In this document: positions 53,631-62,573 of the stretch, one piece after another
Layout of the letters: each line of letters opens with the position of its first letter
How positions within the stretch are numbered: the stretch's first letter is position 1
NCBI RefSeq assembly: GCF_011604685.1
Contig: NZ_CP050063.1
Location: forward strand, 2,502,501-2,566,500
Source of the DNA: Spirosoma aureum
Lineage (GTDB): Bacteria > Bacteroidota > Bacteroidia > Cytophagales > Spirosomataceae
Direction of reading: 5' to 3'
DNA: 64,000 bases
The notes under the pieces: model-generated
What the model was told of the DNA's origin: nothing
The model's database searches: none
The model's input: only the letters and a program-made list of their open reading frames with translations
Made by a program: the position numbers and the translations under genes

Positions 53631-55067
53631 CTACTTATAAATAGCCGGAGCGTCGAACGTTGGCGGCACCGGCTTAGGTGTACTTGGGTTGGAATTGATC
53701 TCATTTTGCGGATAAATGAACCGCCACGGGAGCGCCGTACCCGTGTTGGGTGTCAGCTTGATCCCATACGCTTCGGTGCGGGTCCGGCGCTCGTCGTTCC
53801 AGCCCAGGTGCTGGCCATAGAACGAAACGTAGCGTTCCTGCAAAATTTCCCGAAGCAGTGCATTGTCGGCCGTGATGCCATCGGCATTTTCAATACCACC
53901 AGCCGCAAAGTCTGCCGCTACGTACGGTTCATATTTGTAGGCTCCGGCTGTGAGATAGGTCGTGGTGATATACCCACCCGTATTCAGAAAAGCCCGGTAC
54001 GCATTCAGGTGCCCCAAAGCAGTCGTAAATCCTTTTCCCGAACGTAAGGCCATTTCGGCCAGTGTCAGAATGTTTTCCTGGTACGTTACGAGCGGAAAAC
54101 TGGCGCTCTGAGCAAAGAAACCAGCGGCTGCCGTTGTATTGGGCTCAATTTTGCCAGGGCTGTTGATGCCGTTCTCTAAATAATAGAACTTGAACCGAGC
54201 CGTCTCAATGGTTTTCGCATTGCCTCTATACCGTGCATTGGTCGGATTCAGTAAACTGACGTTATAAGCGCCAACCGCGTTAATGTCGCCGGTTCGTGAA
54301 CTGGCCAGAAACGAGAAGTACGCATTTTGGTTCACATTGGTGGTTGTACCGTGAGGTGCATACAGCGAATTGGCATAGGCACTAACCCCCGTTTGAGCGG
54401 CCGTATAAGCCGCATCATACTGTTTCGTATCGGTCAGCAATCGGGCTTTCAGCGTGTAGGCAACCTGCGTCCATTTCGTGGCATCGCCCGCAAAGTGAAT
54501 ATCTTCAGTACTAACCGTGCCTACTCCTGATTTCAGATCCGTAATAGCATCGTCGAGCAGCGCCAGTAATTTGGTGTATACCGTTGCCTGTGGTTCAAAG
54601 GCGGGATTCGGGAATTTGGTAATGTCGCCCGCCTGATCAAACGGAATATCACCCCAAAGTTCGGTACCCGTTGCCAGCGCATTGGCCCGCAAAATTTTGG
54701 CAATGGCCGCCATTTTCCGGTTTCCAAGCGCCGTTGCCTGATTGATGGTCAGGAGCGCATTGGCATTTGTTCCGGTGAAAACCAGATTCCAGTCACCATC
54801 ATAGACGCCCGCCGATACGTTGTAGTTGTGGTAATCCAGCCATTGCCGGTCGGCACCAGAAGCGTACCCATCCCAGATGGTTGTCAGTCGACTGGCCATC
54901 CCTTCCTGGGTAGCCATGTTCGCAATCTCAGTGCCGGTCAGCAACAGGCTGGCCGTTGAGTTGGTCGGGTTGTTTGGATCTACGTTCAGATTCTCAACAA
55001 TAGACGAGCAGGAGAAAAGCTGTAGACCAAACAATATCGAAAAAATGGATTTATAGGCTCGATTCAT
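53631..55067 (-). CDS. SusD/RagB-family nutrient-binding lipoprotein
   Basis: A 478-residue outer-membrane lipoprotein. The lipobox LFSC puts the acylated cysteine at residue 20. The sequence NPNNPTNSTASLLLTGTEIA near 31, KILRANALATGTELWGDIPFDQAG near 125, and LLRE-ILQERYVSFYGQHLGWNDERRT near 400 follow the SusD-like-2 group that pairs with a SusC porin. It captures a nutrient at the cell surface and passes it to the SusC protein encoded 22 bp upstream. No glycoside hydrolase is adjacent; an S41 protease lies across the divergent promoter region, so the substrate could be a peptide as well as a glycan. Confidence 0.92.
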   Translation of the reverse strand: MNRAYKSIFSILFGLQLFSCSSIVENLNVDPNNPTNSTASLLLTGTEIANMATQEGMASRLTTIWDGYASGADRQWLDYHNYNVSAGVYDGDWNLVFTGTNANALLTINQATALGNRKMAAIAKILRANALATGTELWGDIPFDQAGDITKFPNPAFEPQATVYTKLLALLDDAITDLKSGVGTVSTEDIHFAGDATKWTQVAYTLKARLLTDTKQYDAAYTAAQTGVSAYANSLYAPHGTTTNVNQNAYFSFLASSRTGDINAVGAYNVSLLNPTNARYRGNAKTIETARFKFYYLENGINSPGKIEPNTTAAAGFFAQSASFPLVTYQENILTLAEMALRSGKGFTTALGHLNAYRAFLNTGGYITTTYLTAGAYKYEPYVAADFAAGGIENADGITADNALLREILQERYVSFYGQHLGWNDERRTRTEAYGIKLTPNTGTALPWRFIYPQNEINSNPSTPKPVPPTFDAPAIYK

Positions 55068-55089
55068 GATAGATACTTCTTCGTGAGAA

Positions 55090-58000
55090 TTAGTAATTGA
55101 TTTTTATACTGACCAGCAGTGATTTGGTATTGGGGCTATTGAAATAATCCTGCCCCCGCGAGTTGCTGGCTCCGTTAAGCGCCGTTTCCGGATCAACACC
55201 GACCATTTTCGTCCACAGAACGGGATTGCGGCCCGTAACGGTCACGTCAATCGATTGCAGACGGCTCTTCTGACGGAACTTTGGCGAACTGATCGAATAG
55301 CCCAGCGATACTTCGCGTAATCGGGTCCAGCTGGCATCCGTAATGAACTGCTCGACCAATGTGCTGAAACCACCGCCAATGGAGGTATAGTACGACTGAT
55401 CGAGGAGTACCGGACCCGCACCGAAGTCCTGAATATTACCCCGAACGGTACTTCCGGCCGTAATGGTTTTGCCTGCATAGTTCTTCAGATCCTGCGTCAG
55501 TGTCACGTCGTTTCCGACATCCCGGTGTGTACCAAAATTATAGAGCGTGCCCCGTGTGCCGTTGTAGAAATCACCACCCTGAAAAGTCTCGAAAAGAACA
55601 TTCAGTGAGACTTTCTTGTAGGAAAAATTAGTGCCGAAACCACCGCGATAGTCGGGGTTCGGGTCGCCAATCACGCCAAACTGCGACGCTACCTGTGGGA
55701 AACCATTGGCATTGAGTTGGAGTGCACCCGTTTCGGTTCGCTGGTAAACACCACCATAGAGCGCCGACATGGCATACCCCACTTTCGCTACGGTGCTGGC
55801 TGTAGTGCTGAAGCCCCCCAGTGTAATGATGTCGGTTCCGGCCAGGTTCGTCACGCGGTTAATATTCCGGCTGACATTGCCGAAGACGTTCCAGTTGAAG
55901 TCTTTATTCGTCAGCAGGTTATAGTGTAATTCCAGTTCCCAGCCTTTGTTGGACATCGACCCTGCATTCGTGTATTTCGACGTGTATCCCGTCGATCCGG
56001 CAGCGGCTACGTCGAGCAGCAGGTCCTTGATTTCATTCTGATAGTAGGTAAAGCCAGCCGTCAGTTTGTTGTTGAAGAACCGCAGATCAGTACCTAACTC
56101 CCATTCGGTTTTCCGTTCAGGTCGCAGAAACGGATCGCCCTGACGACTGCTTCGTACATACGCCCCATTGCCATAGCCTGCGCCACTGAGTGTATTGGCC
56201 CAGCTGCTAAACGACGCATTGACGTACGTTGTCGTGTTTCGATACGCATCGGGCTGAACACCCACAACTCCGTAGGAAGCCCGTAATTTACCGAAAGACA
56301 GAATGCTTTTATCGCGCAGCATCGGTAATTGGGTGAACTGCCAGGCCACATCAGCAGAGGGGTAATAGAAGGTCGATTTTGTCTGACTGCCAAAGGTCGA
56401 TCCCGCTTCCCCGGCTACCGACGCATTCACAAACAGCTGATTGTAGAAGCCCACATTCAGGGTCGAATAGAGCCGGGCCATTCGACGATTTGTGGTTGTC
56501 CGGTAAGGGGCATCATTGACGGCCAGCGAATTGCCAAAGTTGGCGGGGGCATCCGGAACAATGAACGTGTTCATGTTTGCCCCGATATTGAGATACTTCC
56601 GATCGTTGATGTTAAAGCCTACGATCAGCGTTGTGTTGATGTTCTTGCCAAAGTCTTTAAAGATACGGCCAATGAGGTCGCCGTTCATTTCCGATTCTTT
56701 GTAAATCTCTTCGTTGTACGTGCCCAAACCGCTGTTTGATGCCGAGTTTACGGGGTAGTTCGTAATGCGGTGATCCGTGTTCGCATCAAGACCCCCACGA
56801 AGTGTTATGTCGAACCAGCTGGCTGGCGTGATGAGCAGTTCTGAACTCAAAATGAAGCGATCTACTTCCGAAAAGTTGGTCAGCTCATTGATGGCCCACA
56901 ACGGATCGTTATAGATTGGATTGGCTAAAGCACCCAGGTAGTTTCGATAGGCGCGTTGCCGGTTAGGAATGGCACTGGCCGTTGGCGAAGCGAAATAATT
57001 ACCTTTATAGGCACGACTGTCGAAATCGGGAGACGTGCGTAACATCCCGATATAGAGCCCATTAACGCTATTGCTGCGCTGAATCCGGTTGGATGTTGTG
57101 CGGGCGTAGGTCGCATTCGTAGTGGCTTTGATGATGTCGTTGAAGCGACGTTCAGAGTTAAACCGAAGCGTGGTTCGATTGTAATCACTTTGCCCGTTGA
57201 TGATACCCTTTTGACGCAGATCGCCCACACTCAGGTAAAAGTTGCTTTTGTCGTTTCCACCACTGATCGCCAGGTTATTATCGATGTAAGTACCTGTCCG
57301 GAAAACGGCATCTTTGCGCTCCTCCTGAAAAGTTTGTTTCGAATTTTTGGTGATAATAGGATAGAAGGTCTGCCCATTATAGGCTTCAAAGCGCGCGCCG
57401 TTCATATTAACGACATCGTCGCCCCCGGCCCGGTTCGCAATTTTATCGCCCCATGAATTCTGGCTGGTTGGGTTATACACCCCGTCTGCTCCCTGTCCAT
57501 AGGTGTTTTGCAATGGGTGCAGTAAGTTTGGCTTATCGAACGATACCGTAGAACTATAGGAAATGTTGACCTTATCGCTGTTGGCACCTTTCTTCGTCGT
57601 GATTACCACTACGCCATTGGCAGCACGGGAACCCCACAGAGCAGCAGCCGATGCACCTTTCAGAATTTGCATCGAGGCAATGTCGTCGGGATTAATATCA
57701 TTTAGCCGCGACTGCTGCGTTACGCCTGCCACACCATCGCCAAGCGTCGAGTTACTAATGGGGATACCATCCACAATGACCAGCGGCTGCGTTGAGCCGG
57801 TAATGGTGTTTTGCCCTCGAATCTGGATGTAGGAGCCCGCTCCCGGATCACCGGCAGAGCGGGTAATCTGCACCCCGGCGGCTTTTCCGGACATACCGTT
57901 AATAACCCCCGTTTCACCGGATCGAACCAGGTCTTTCGCTTCGATTTTAGACGCTGTCGCTCCTCGTTTATCGGCGTTTTCCTTGAATCCCAGCGCACTG

Positions 58001-58335
58001 ACAATGACTTCGTCCAGCGATGTGGCGTCATTTTGTAAGCGTACCGAAATAGAACTCTGAGCCCCAATCGGCACCTCAGTGGTTTTCATGCCAATGAAGG
58101 AGAAAATCAGAACACCATTTTTAATTAAATTATCAGGAACTGAAATGGTGTACGCCCCTTCTGCATTGGTCGATGCACCAACGATTGTTCCCTTTACAAC
58201 TACGTTCACACCGGGTGTGGGCGAGTTATCTTCTCCAGATGTGACTATACCTTTAATGGTCCGGCTCTGTGCAACGAGCTGGATAGGTAAATACAAGGAG
58301 AAAAACAGCATCAATAGTAAACTTCTGTTTCGCAT
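55090..58335 (-). CDS. SusC/RagA-family TonB-dependent outer-membrane porin
   Basis: A 1081-residue outer-membrane transporter. The signal peptide ends LVAQ near residue 22. A carboxypeptidase-D regulatory-like domain (about 26-110, GIVTSGEDNSPTPGVNVVVKG) precedes the plug (SLDEVIVSALG near 130, QIRGQNTITGSTQPLVIVDGIPI near 176, LKGASAAALWGSRAANGVVVITTKKG near 230). The rest is beta barrel, ending with the typical C-terminal aromatic (VSIKINY). It imports a surface-captured ligand with TonB-ExbBD energy and forms an operon with the SusD gene. No sigma-factor or anti-sigma gene accompanies it, and no extra STN domain is present. Confidence 0.94.
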   Translation of the reverse strand: MRNRSLLLMLFFSLYLPIQLVAQSRTIKGIVTSGEDNSPTPGVNVVVKGTIVGASTNAEGAYTISVPDNLIKNGVLIFSFIGMKTTEVPIGAQSSISVRLQNDATSLDEVIVSALGFKENADKRGATASKIEAKDLVRSGETGVINGMSGKAAGVQITRSAGDPGAGSYIQIRGQNTITGSTQPLVIVDGIPISNSTLGDGVAGVTQQSRLNDINPDDIASMQILKGASAAALWGSRAANGVVVITTKKGANSDKVNISYSSTVSFDKPNLLHPLQNTYGQGADGVYNPTSQNSWGDKIANRAGGDDVVNMNGARFEAYNGQTFYPIITKNSKQTFQEERKDAVFRTGTYIDNNLAISGGNDKSNFYLSVGDLRQKGIINGQSDYNRTTLRFNSERRFNDIIKATTNATYARTTSNRIQRSNSVNGLYIGMLRTSPDFDSRAYKGNYFASPTASAIPNRQRAYRNYLGALANPIYNDPLWAINELTNFSEVDRFILSSELLITPASWFDITLRGGLDANTDHRITNYPVNSASNSGLGTYNEEIYKESEMNGDLIGRIFKDFGKNINTTLIVGFNINDRKYLNIGANMNTFIVPDAPANFGNSLAVNDAPYRTTTNRRMARLYSTLNVGFYNQLFVNASVAGEAGSTFGSQTKSTFYYPSADVAWQFTQLPMLRDKSILSFGKLRASYGVVGVQPDAYRNTTTYVNASFSSWANTLSGAGYGNGAYVRSSRQGDPFLRPERKTEWELGTDLRFFNNKLTAGFTYYQNEIKDLLLDVAAAGSTGYTSKYTNAGSMSNKGWELELHYNLLTNKDFNWNVFGNVSRNINRVTNLAGTDIITLGGFSTTASTVAKVGYAMSALYGGVYQRTETGALQLNANGFPQVASQFGVIGDPNPDYRGGFGTNFSYKKVSLNVLFETFQGGDFYNGTRGTLYNFGTHRDVGNDVTLTQDLKNYAGKTITAGSTVRGNIQDFGAGPVLLDQSYYTSIGGGFSTLVEQFITDASWTRLREVSLGYSISSPKFRQKSRLQSIDVTVTGRNPVLWTKMVGVDPETALNGASNSRGQDYFNSPNTKSLLVSIKINY

Positions 58336-58733
58336 CTCACTTAGTTTTAGATTAAAAAAGTACTATTTTGACTGATTATTGAACGGATACCGGAACTGAT
58401 TGCCTTGGGCTACCAGCAGCTAAACCAGAGCTGGCTATTAAGACCTTTTTCCGAATACGGGCAAAAAACCAACAGCCATCTGGCGTCAGAGTAAATGTTA
58501 TTCGGATGTATATGGATGAAAAGGAATGAACAGGTAGTGGTGCTTTTAATCCAAATATAATGTGGTATTTATCTAATAGTCAAGATAAAATATTATATTC
58601 TTATAATTTTGCCAATTATATTATATTTAAAACTCAAATATTTAAAATATTCTATTAATTACGCTTCGTCTGTTGAGAATTGATTTGATTTTAAGGTAAT
58701 TGGCATCACCAATCAGACTCGCCTTATGTAGCT
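58336..58733. other. AT-rich divergent intergenic region, SusC / S41 protease
   Basis: This 398-bp gap contains the promoters of two divergent genes. The part from about 58550 to 58680 is strongly AT-rich. A small dyad TTTATCT-N8-AGATAAA spans 58568-58589. No convincing -33/-7 Bacteroidota promoter, -24/-12 element or TGTCC dyad could be assigned. Confidence 0.55.
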
Positions 58734-60491
58734 ATGAATAAGCTTTTAATTGCACTATTTCTATTTCTTGATTTGCGTATCGCTACGGCTCAATCTGGAT
58801 TGACTGCCACGCAGGCTTATGATTATCTTCAGGGCGAACGTGCCCGGGCTCGCGTGCCCCAGAATGGAATGGACAAGCCTCCCGTTGATAGTCTTAAAAA
58901 GGCTGAGCAGATTTTACTGGATGCATTAACTTACTATCATCGACCAGACGTGCAGGACTTAGCTAAAGGAAGTTCCAGTCTGTTTTATCGAAAAAGTGAT
59001 ATTTCATTCGACCTGGCCCGTATTCAGGCTAAACTGGGAAATAATGAAGCCGCAGCAAAAACGCTGATCTATCCGTTGACAGGAAAATTCGCTTCGGCCT
59101 ATGCAGGCTATATCACCGAAATGAATGAATTTGAGGAAGTTCGAAAAGATCCGTCCATTAAGTCTATGTTGGCAAAAGGACAGGCTGCTGCTCGATTGTT
59201 TAATTCTACGGCGCTGAAAACACCCTATAAAGCCAACATTAGCGAAGACGAAAAAGTAGCTGGTCTTTCAAAGTTGTGGTCGGAAGCTAAATACAACTTT
59301 GCCTACTTCGACCATATTCCGGACATCGACTGGGATAAATTATACCTGGAATATCTTCCTAAAATTCGCGCTACCCGTTCAACGGTCGATTATTTACATG
59401 TACTCGAATCGTTCTGTGCCCAATTGCACGATGGCCACACCGATGTTTGGGCCAGTGACCCAATACTTGCCGATTCGGTAGCCCGGCGTCCGCCCATTCG
59501 CCCGATGCTGGTAGAAGACAAGGTGCTGGTTCTGGATGTAACCCAGGATAGTCTCGAAAAAACGGGTATCCGGCCGATGCTCGAAATCATACGGATTGAC
59601 GGTACACCCGTCCGGGAGTATGCTGATCGCTATGTGCGGCCTTATCAGAGTGGGTCAACACCACAGAACATAGATGTTGGTACGTACAGCTATCGGCTGC
59701 TAAGAGGGCCTAAAGATAAGCCTGTTACTCTTGAATTTCGTGACCAATCAGGGCAAACGTTCAGCCGCCAGTTGCCGCGCTCGGGTTATACAAAACTGAA
59801 ATCATTGCCAGCCTTTACCTTTCGTATTTTACCCGGAAATGTTGCCTATGTTCAATTGAATAACTTCGAGAACGACAAGGCACTGAAGGGATTCGAAGCG
59901 GCTTTTGATTCAATTGCTGTTACGAACGCGCTTATTCTTGACATCCGGCAAAACGGCGGTGGCGATAGCGGATATGGCTGGGCTATTCTGGGTTTTCTGA
60001 CTGACAAACCAATGCAGACCGGGTCGTATTCTTCGCGTCTATACAGTCCTCTGCGCCGGGCACGAGGTGAAACGGTTGTGTTCGAGCCCGTCGAAACAAA
60101 CGAACACGGCTGGCCTGCCAATGGTAAAAAGCTGTATAAAAAGCCTGTAGTTGTACTCACCAGCGGTCAGACGTTTTCGGCAGCTGAAGATTTTGCGGTA
60201 GTGTTCGATGTCATGAAACGAGGTGCAATCATTGGTGAACCTACGGGTGGTAGTACGGGGCAACCGCTGGCGTTTTCACTGCCAGGTGGTGTTATGGCGC
60301 GGGTTTGTACAAAACGGGATATGTACCCCGACGGTACGGAATGGAATGCGAAAGGGATTCAGCCAACCGTGTTGGTCAGGCCGAGAGTTGCCGACTGGCA
60401 GGCTGGCCGCGATACAGTTCTGGAAGCCGCACTTGCCCATTTGGGTGTGCAGAAAGATCCGGTAAAAAATAAAAAAAAGGCTAAAAAGTAG
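58734..60491 (+). CDS. S41-family secreted peptidase
   Basis: A 585-residue protein with a signal peptide (residues 1-19, ending TATAQ-like). Residues 20-190 are helical with no known domain, perhaps TPR-like (AEQILLDALTYYHRPD near 55). Residues 190-260 form the N-terminal S41 part (FCAQLHDGHTDVW near 224), followed by a PDZ-like part (about 260-350). The protease core has NVAYVQLNNFEND near 370, ALILDIRQNGGGDSGYG near 400, and VVLTSGQTFSAAEDFAV with the predicted nucleophile Ser482. The S41 family cleaves exposed C-terminal peptides or tags. It lies divergent from the SusCD pair and ends just before the operator of the 60748 gene. The last residues are a Lys-rich tail. Confidence 0.9.
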   Translation: MNKLLIALFLFLDLRIATAQSGLTATQAYDYLQGERARARVPQNGMDKPPVDSLKKAEQILLDALTYYHRPDVQDLAKGSSSLFYRKSDISFDLARIQAKLGNNEAAAKTLIYPLTGKFASAYAGYITEMNEFEEVRKDPSIKSMLAKGQAAARLFNSTALKTPYKANISEDEKVAGLSKLWSEAKYNFAYFDHIPDIDWDKLYLEYLPKIRATRSTVDYLHVLESFCAQLHDGHTDVWASDPILADSVARRPPIRPMLVEDKVLVLDVTQDSLEKTGIRPMLEIIRIDGTPVREYADRYVRPYQSGSTPQNIDVGTYSYRLLRGPKDKPVTLEFRDQSGQTFSRQLPRSGYTKLKSLPAFTFRILPGNVAYVQLNNFENDKALKGFEAAFDSIAVTNALILDIRQNGGGDSGYGWAILGFLTDKPMQTGSYSSRLYSPLRRARGETVVFEPVETNEHGWPANGKKLYKKPVVVLTSGQTFSAAEDFAVVFDVMKRGAIIGEPTGGSTGQPLAFSLPGGVMARVCTKRDMYPDGTEWNAKGIQPTVLVRPRVADWQAGRDTVLEAALAHLGVQKDPVKNKKKAKK

Positions 60492-60535
60492 CCGGATTTT
60501 TACCGGTTCCAATAGACAGGATAGCCCCCAGATAC

Positions 60536-60572
60536 TGTCCATCATCGAACAATGTCTGTCCGATGATGGACA
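60536..60572 (+). promoter_or_regulatory. Tandem TGTCC-N6-GGACA operator (site E)
   Basis: TGTCC-ATCATC-GAACA (60536) and a perfect TGTCC-GATGAT-GGACA (60557) lie 21 bp apart; outer arms ACTGTCCATCATCG and CGATGATGGACAGT are fully complementary. The second dyad centre is 62.5 bp from the GG of the promoter at 60626. The hairpin could also help terminate the S41 gene. Confidence 0.72.
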
Positions 60573-60625
60573 GTTTAAAATAGATGCGTTACTTAAGAGG
60601 TTGATTTTCAGTGCTATTTTTGATA

Positions 60626-60641
60626 TGGCACGGCACTTGCA
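60626..60641 (+). promoter_or_regulatory. Canonical sigma-54 promoter of the 60748 gene
   Basis: TGGCACGGCACTTGCA matches the full -24/-12 consensus (TGGCACG-N4-TTGCA), including the invariant GG and GC 10 bp apart. It is the best of the five in the window and validates reading the other four as relatives. Confidence 0.8.
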
Positions 60642-60747
60642 AACCTGTTGAAACAAAGATGGTAGGCTAATCGAGCAAGGAAAAAACATACGTCGTGCAA
60701 CCTTCTCCTGTTCGACTACATCTTTACTACATACAAAACGAAACCAC

Positions 60748-61797
60748 ATGAAACGCAACCAGTTTCTACTAACCCTTTTGAGTGCAACGACACTCGCGCT
60801 CACATCGCCCGCCCAAAATCGGAACGACGACCGCGATACCCCTTATCAAACCAAAACCTTTTCGGGGAAAATCAACGCCGTTCGGGCTGAAACGTCGGGT
60901 GGTAGCCTCACCATCGAAGGCGGCACCGATAATAATGCAAAAGTTGAGATGTTTGTTCGGGCCAACAACTGGAACGACAAACTCGACAAAGCGGAGATCG
61001 AAGAACGGCTCAAAGATTACGATATCTCGATTGCCCAGGAAGGCAGCACCATCGTGGCAACGGCAAAACGTCGTAATAATGATCGTGACTGGAAAAAATC
61101 GTTAAGTATCGGGTTTAAGTTCTACACACCCCGCAATGTATCGACAGATTTGCGTACATCCGGCGGTTCGATTCATATGGCAACTCTCACCGGAACGCAG
61201 AAGTTTCGCACCAGCGGTGGTAGCCTGCACCTGAGCGATATCGAAGGCGACATCAATGGTCAGACATCGGGCGGATCGATTCACATGGATCGTTGCCGTA
61301 AAGATATCGACCTGCAAACATCGGGTGGGTCGATTGAAGCGAAGGAATCGACCGGCAAAATGCGTCTGCATACATCGGGTGGAAGCATTCGGCTAACTGA
61401 CCTGAAAGGCAGTGTTGATGCACAAACCAGCGGAGGTAGCGTGAACGGTAATGATATCGAAGGCGATATCAAGGCAGGTACTTCCGGCGGTTCGGTTCGG
61501 CTTGCGGGCGTGTCGGGTAGCATCGATGCGAATACAAGCGCGGGCAGTGTTGACGTAGAGATCGTCAAACTGGGCGACTATGTTCGGCTAAGCACCAGCG
61601 CAGGTGGCGTTCGCGTAAAAATGCCTATGGACAAAGGCATGGACCTGAATCTGAGCGGCAACCGGGTCAATATTCCTGAGTCGCTATCTAAGTTTGATGG
61701 CAATATTGAAAAAGATCGCGTTCGCGGAAAACTAAACGGCGGTGGGATCGCGGTCAACATTTCGGCGAGCAGCGGTAGCGTTTCGATTAACCGTTAA
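60748..61797 (+). CDS. Secreted TSGGS-repeat beta-helix protein (DUF4097-like)
   Basis: A 349-residue protein with a signal peptide (about 1-24, ending SPAQ). From residue 50 to the end the motif TSGGS or a variant recurs 11 times, about every 18-21 residues in the central part; each starts a short strand pair such as SIHMxxL or SVRLAGV. This is the DUF4097-type right-handed beta-helix or solenoid, related to the head-GIN protein at 35392. Such proteins are found next to PadR/PspC or anti-sigma genes and are thought to act at the surface or periplasm; the true role is unknown. Transcription probably starts at the sigma-54 promoter 110 bp upstream and ends at the 61851 terminator. Confidence 0.88.
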   Translation: MKRNQFLLTLLSATTLALTSPAQNRNDDRDTPYQTKTFSGKINAVRAETSGGSLTIEGGTDNNAKVEMFVRANNWNDKLDKAEIEERLKDYDISIAQEGSTIVATAKRRNNDRDWKKSLSIGFKFYTPRNVSTDLRTSGGSIHMATLTGTQKFRTSGGSLHLSDIEGDINGQTSGGSIHMDRCRKDIDLQTSGGSIEAKESTGKMRLHTSGGSIRLTDLKGSVDAQTSGGSVNGNDIEGDIKAGTSGGSVRLAGVSGSIDANTSAGSVDVEIVKLGDYVRLSTSAGGVRVKMPMDKGMDLNLSGNRVNIPESLSKFDGNIEKDRVRGKLNGGGIAVNISASSGSVSINR

Positions 61798-61850
61798 TAC
61801 ACTCACAGTCTGAAAAGACATAGTTCGATCTGATTGTGTGATAACTTTGA

Positions 61851-61881
61851 GGCCCGCCGAACATCCGGCGGGCCTTATTTT
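61851..61881 (+). terminator. Terminator of the 60748 gene
   Basis: GGCCCGCCG and CGGCGGGCC form a perfect 9-bp stem with a 6-nt loop, then TTATTTTT-like bases. The T-rich tail ends directly at the ATG of the next gene (61882), so that gene has little space for its own leader. Confidence 0.82.
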
Positions 61882-62229
61882 ATGTCCACCAGTTTCTTTG
61901 ACCGCCAATTGGGTATTAATCTGGGCCTGACGTTCCTGAGTAGTGCCATCATTCTGTTTTGCATTAAAACTACGCCAACGATTCATCTGCCCTATTTTAT
62001 AACGCCTGCCCTGGCGGCTGGTTTGGGTTTTCTGGAGCCGCGCCGGGGCTGGATGCTGGCCATTGTGCAGGCCGTCGTTATCTGGCTTGGCTATATGATT
62101 TTTGTGCCAACGCCCGATGGCCCTGCCGACCGGGATATTGAAAACTTCGGCCTATATGGCTCTATGATTCTGACGTTTGTGGGTAGCTTCATTGGCGGTC
62201 TGCTCAAGCGGGCATTAGACCGGGGGTGA
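61882..62229 (+). CDS. Small membrane protein with about four helices
   Basis: A 115-residue hydrophobic protein. The ATG at 61882 is preferred; an open frame upstream (TTG at 61834) would translate through the terminator hairpin. Hydrophobic segments lie at about 12-30, 36-50, 58-76 and 93-108, with GFLEPRRGWMLAIVQ between the second and third. No family is recognised. Because the terminator abuts the start codon, expression may depend on read-through or a promoter inside the preceding gene. Confidence 0.65.
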   Translation: MSTSFFDRQLGINLGLTFLSSAIILFCIKTTPTIHLPYFITPALAAGLGFLEPRRGWMLAIVQAVVIWLGYMIFVPTPDGPADRDIENFGLYGSMILTFVGSFIGGLLKRALDRG

Positions 62230-62285
62230 CTTGTAGACCTTGAACCATAGAGCGTATTTTTGGTTATCTCTGAAAAAGGAAATAC

Positions 62286-62549
62286 ATGGATTCACTCGTT
62301 TTTCATATTGATGCTGACAAAGTCGATACTTATCTACTGGATAGTATTAAAGCTTATTTTGGGAATCGGCGGATCGAGATTATAGTAAAGCCGGAAGATA
62401 CATTGACGGATATAGTGGCGAAAAATGAATTGGCCAATCATGATTACGCATTGCCTTACGAAGACATTAGACGAATTGCCGACGCTCTGGAGCGAAATGA
62501 GCCTATTGATGTCGTTTCGGAAGTGAAGAAGTTTATGGCTTCAAAATGA
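62286..62549 (+). CDS. Small acidic protein, possible orphan antitoxin
   Basis: An 87-residue protein (MDSLVFHIDADKVDTYLLDSIK...). The start strand (LVFHI), a helix (LLDSIKAYFG), a strand (RIEIIV) and a helical acidic tail (ALPYEDIRRIADALERNEPIDVVSEVKKFMA) resemble the layout of RelB/Phd-type antitoxins. No toxin gene lies on either side, so the label is a suggestion only. Confidence 0.55.
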   Translation: MDSLVFHIDADKVDTYLLDSIKAYFGNRRIEIIVKPEDTLTDIVAKNELANHDYALPYEDIRRIADALERNEPIDVVSEVKKFMASK

Positions 62550-62573
62550 AGGCAACCCGTATTTAAACATCGG

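Noticed and set aside
58701..58714. TGGCA-N6-ATC before the S41 protease as a -24/-12 promoter
   Set aside because: The -12 half is absent and there is no operator dyad in the region.
60748..61797. TSGGS repeats as a simple DNA tandem repeat
   Set aside because: Codons differ between repeats and the spacing varies; the repeat exists at protein level.
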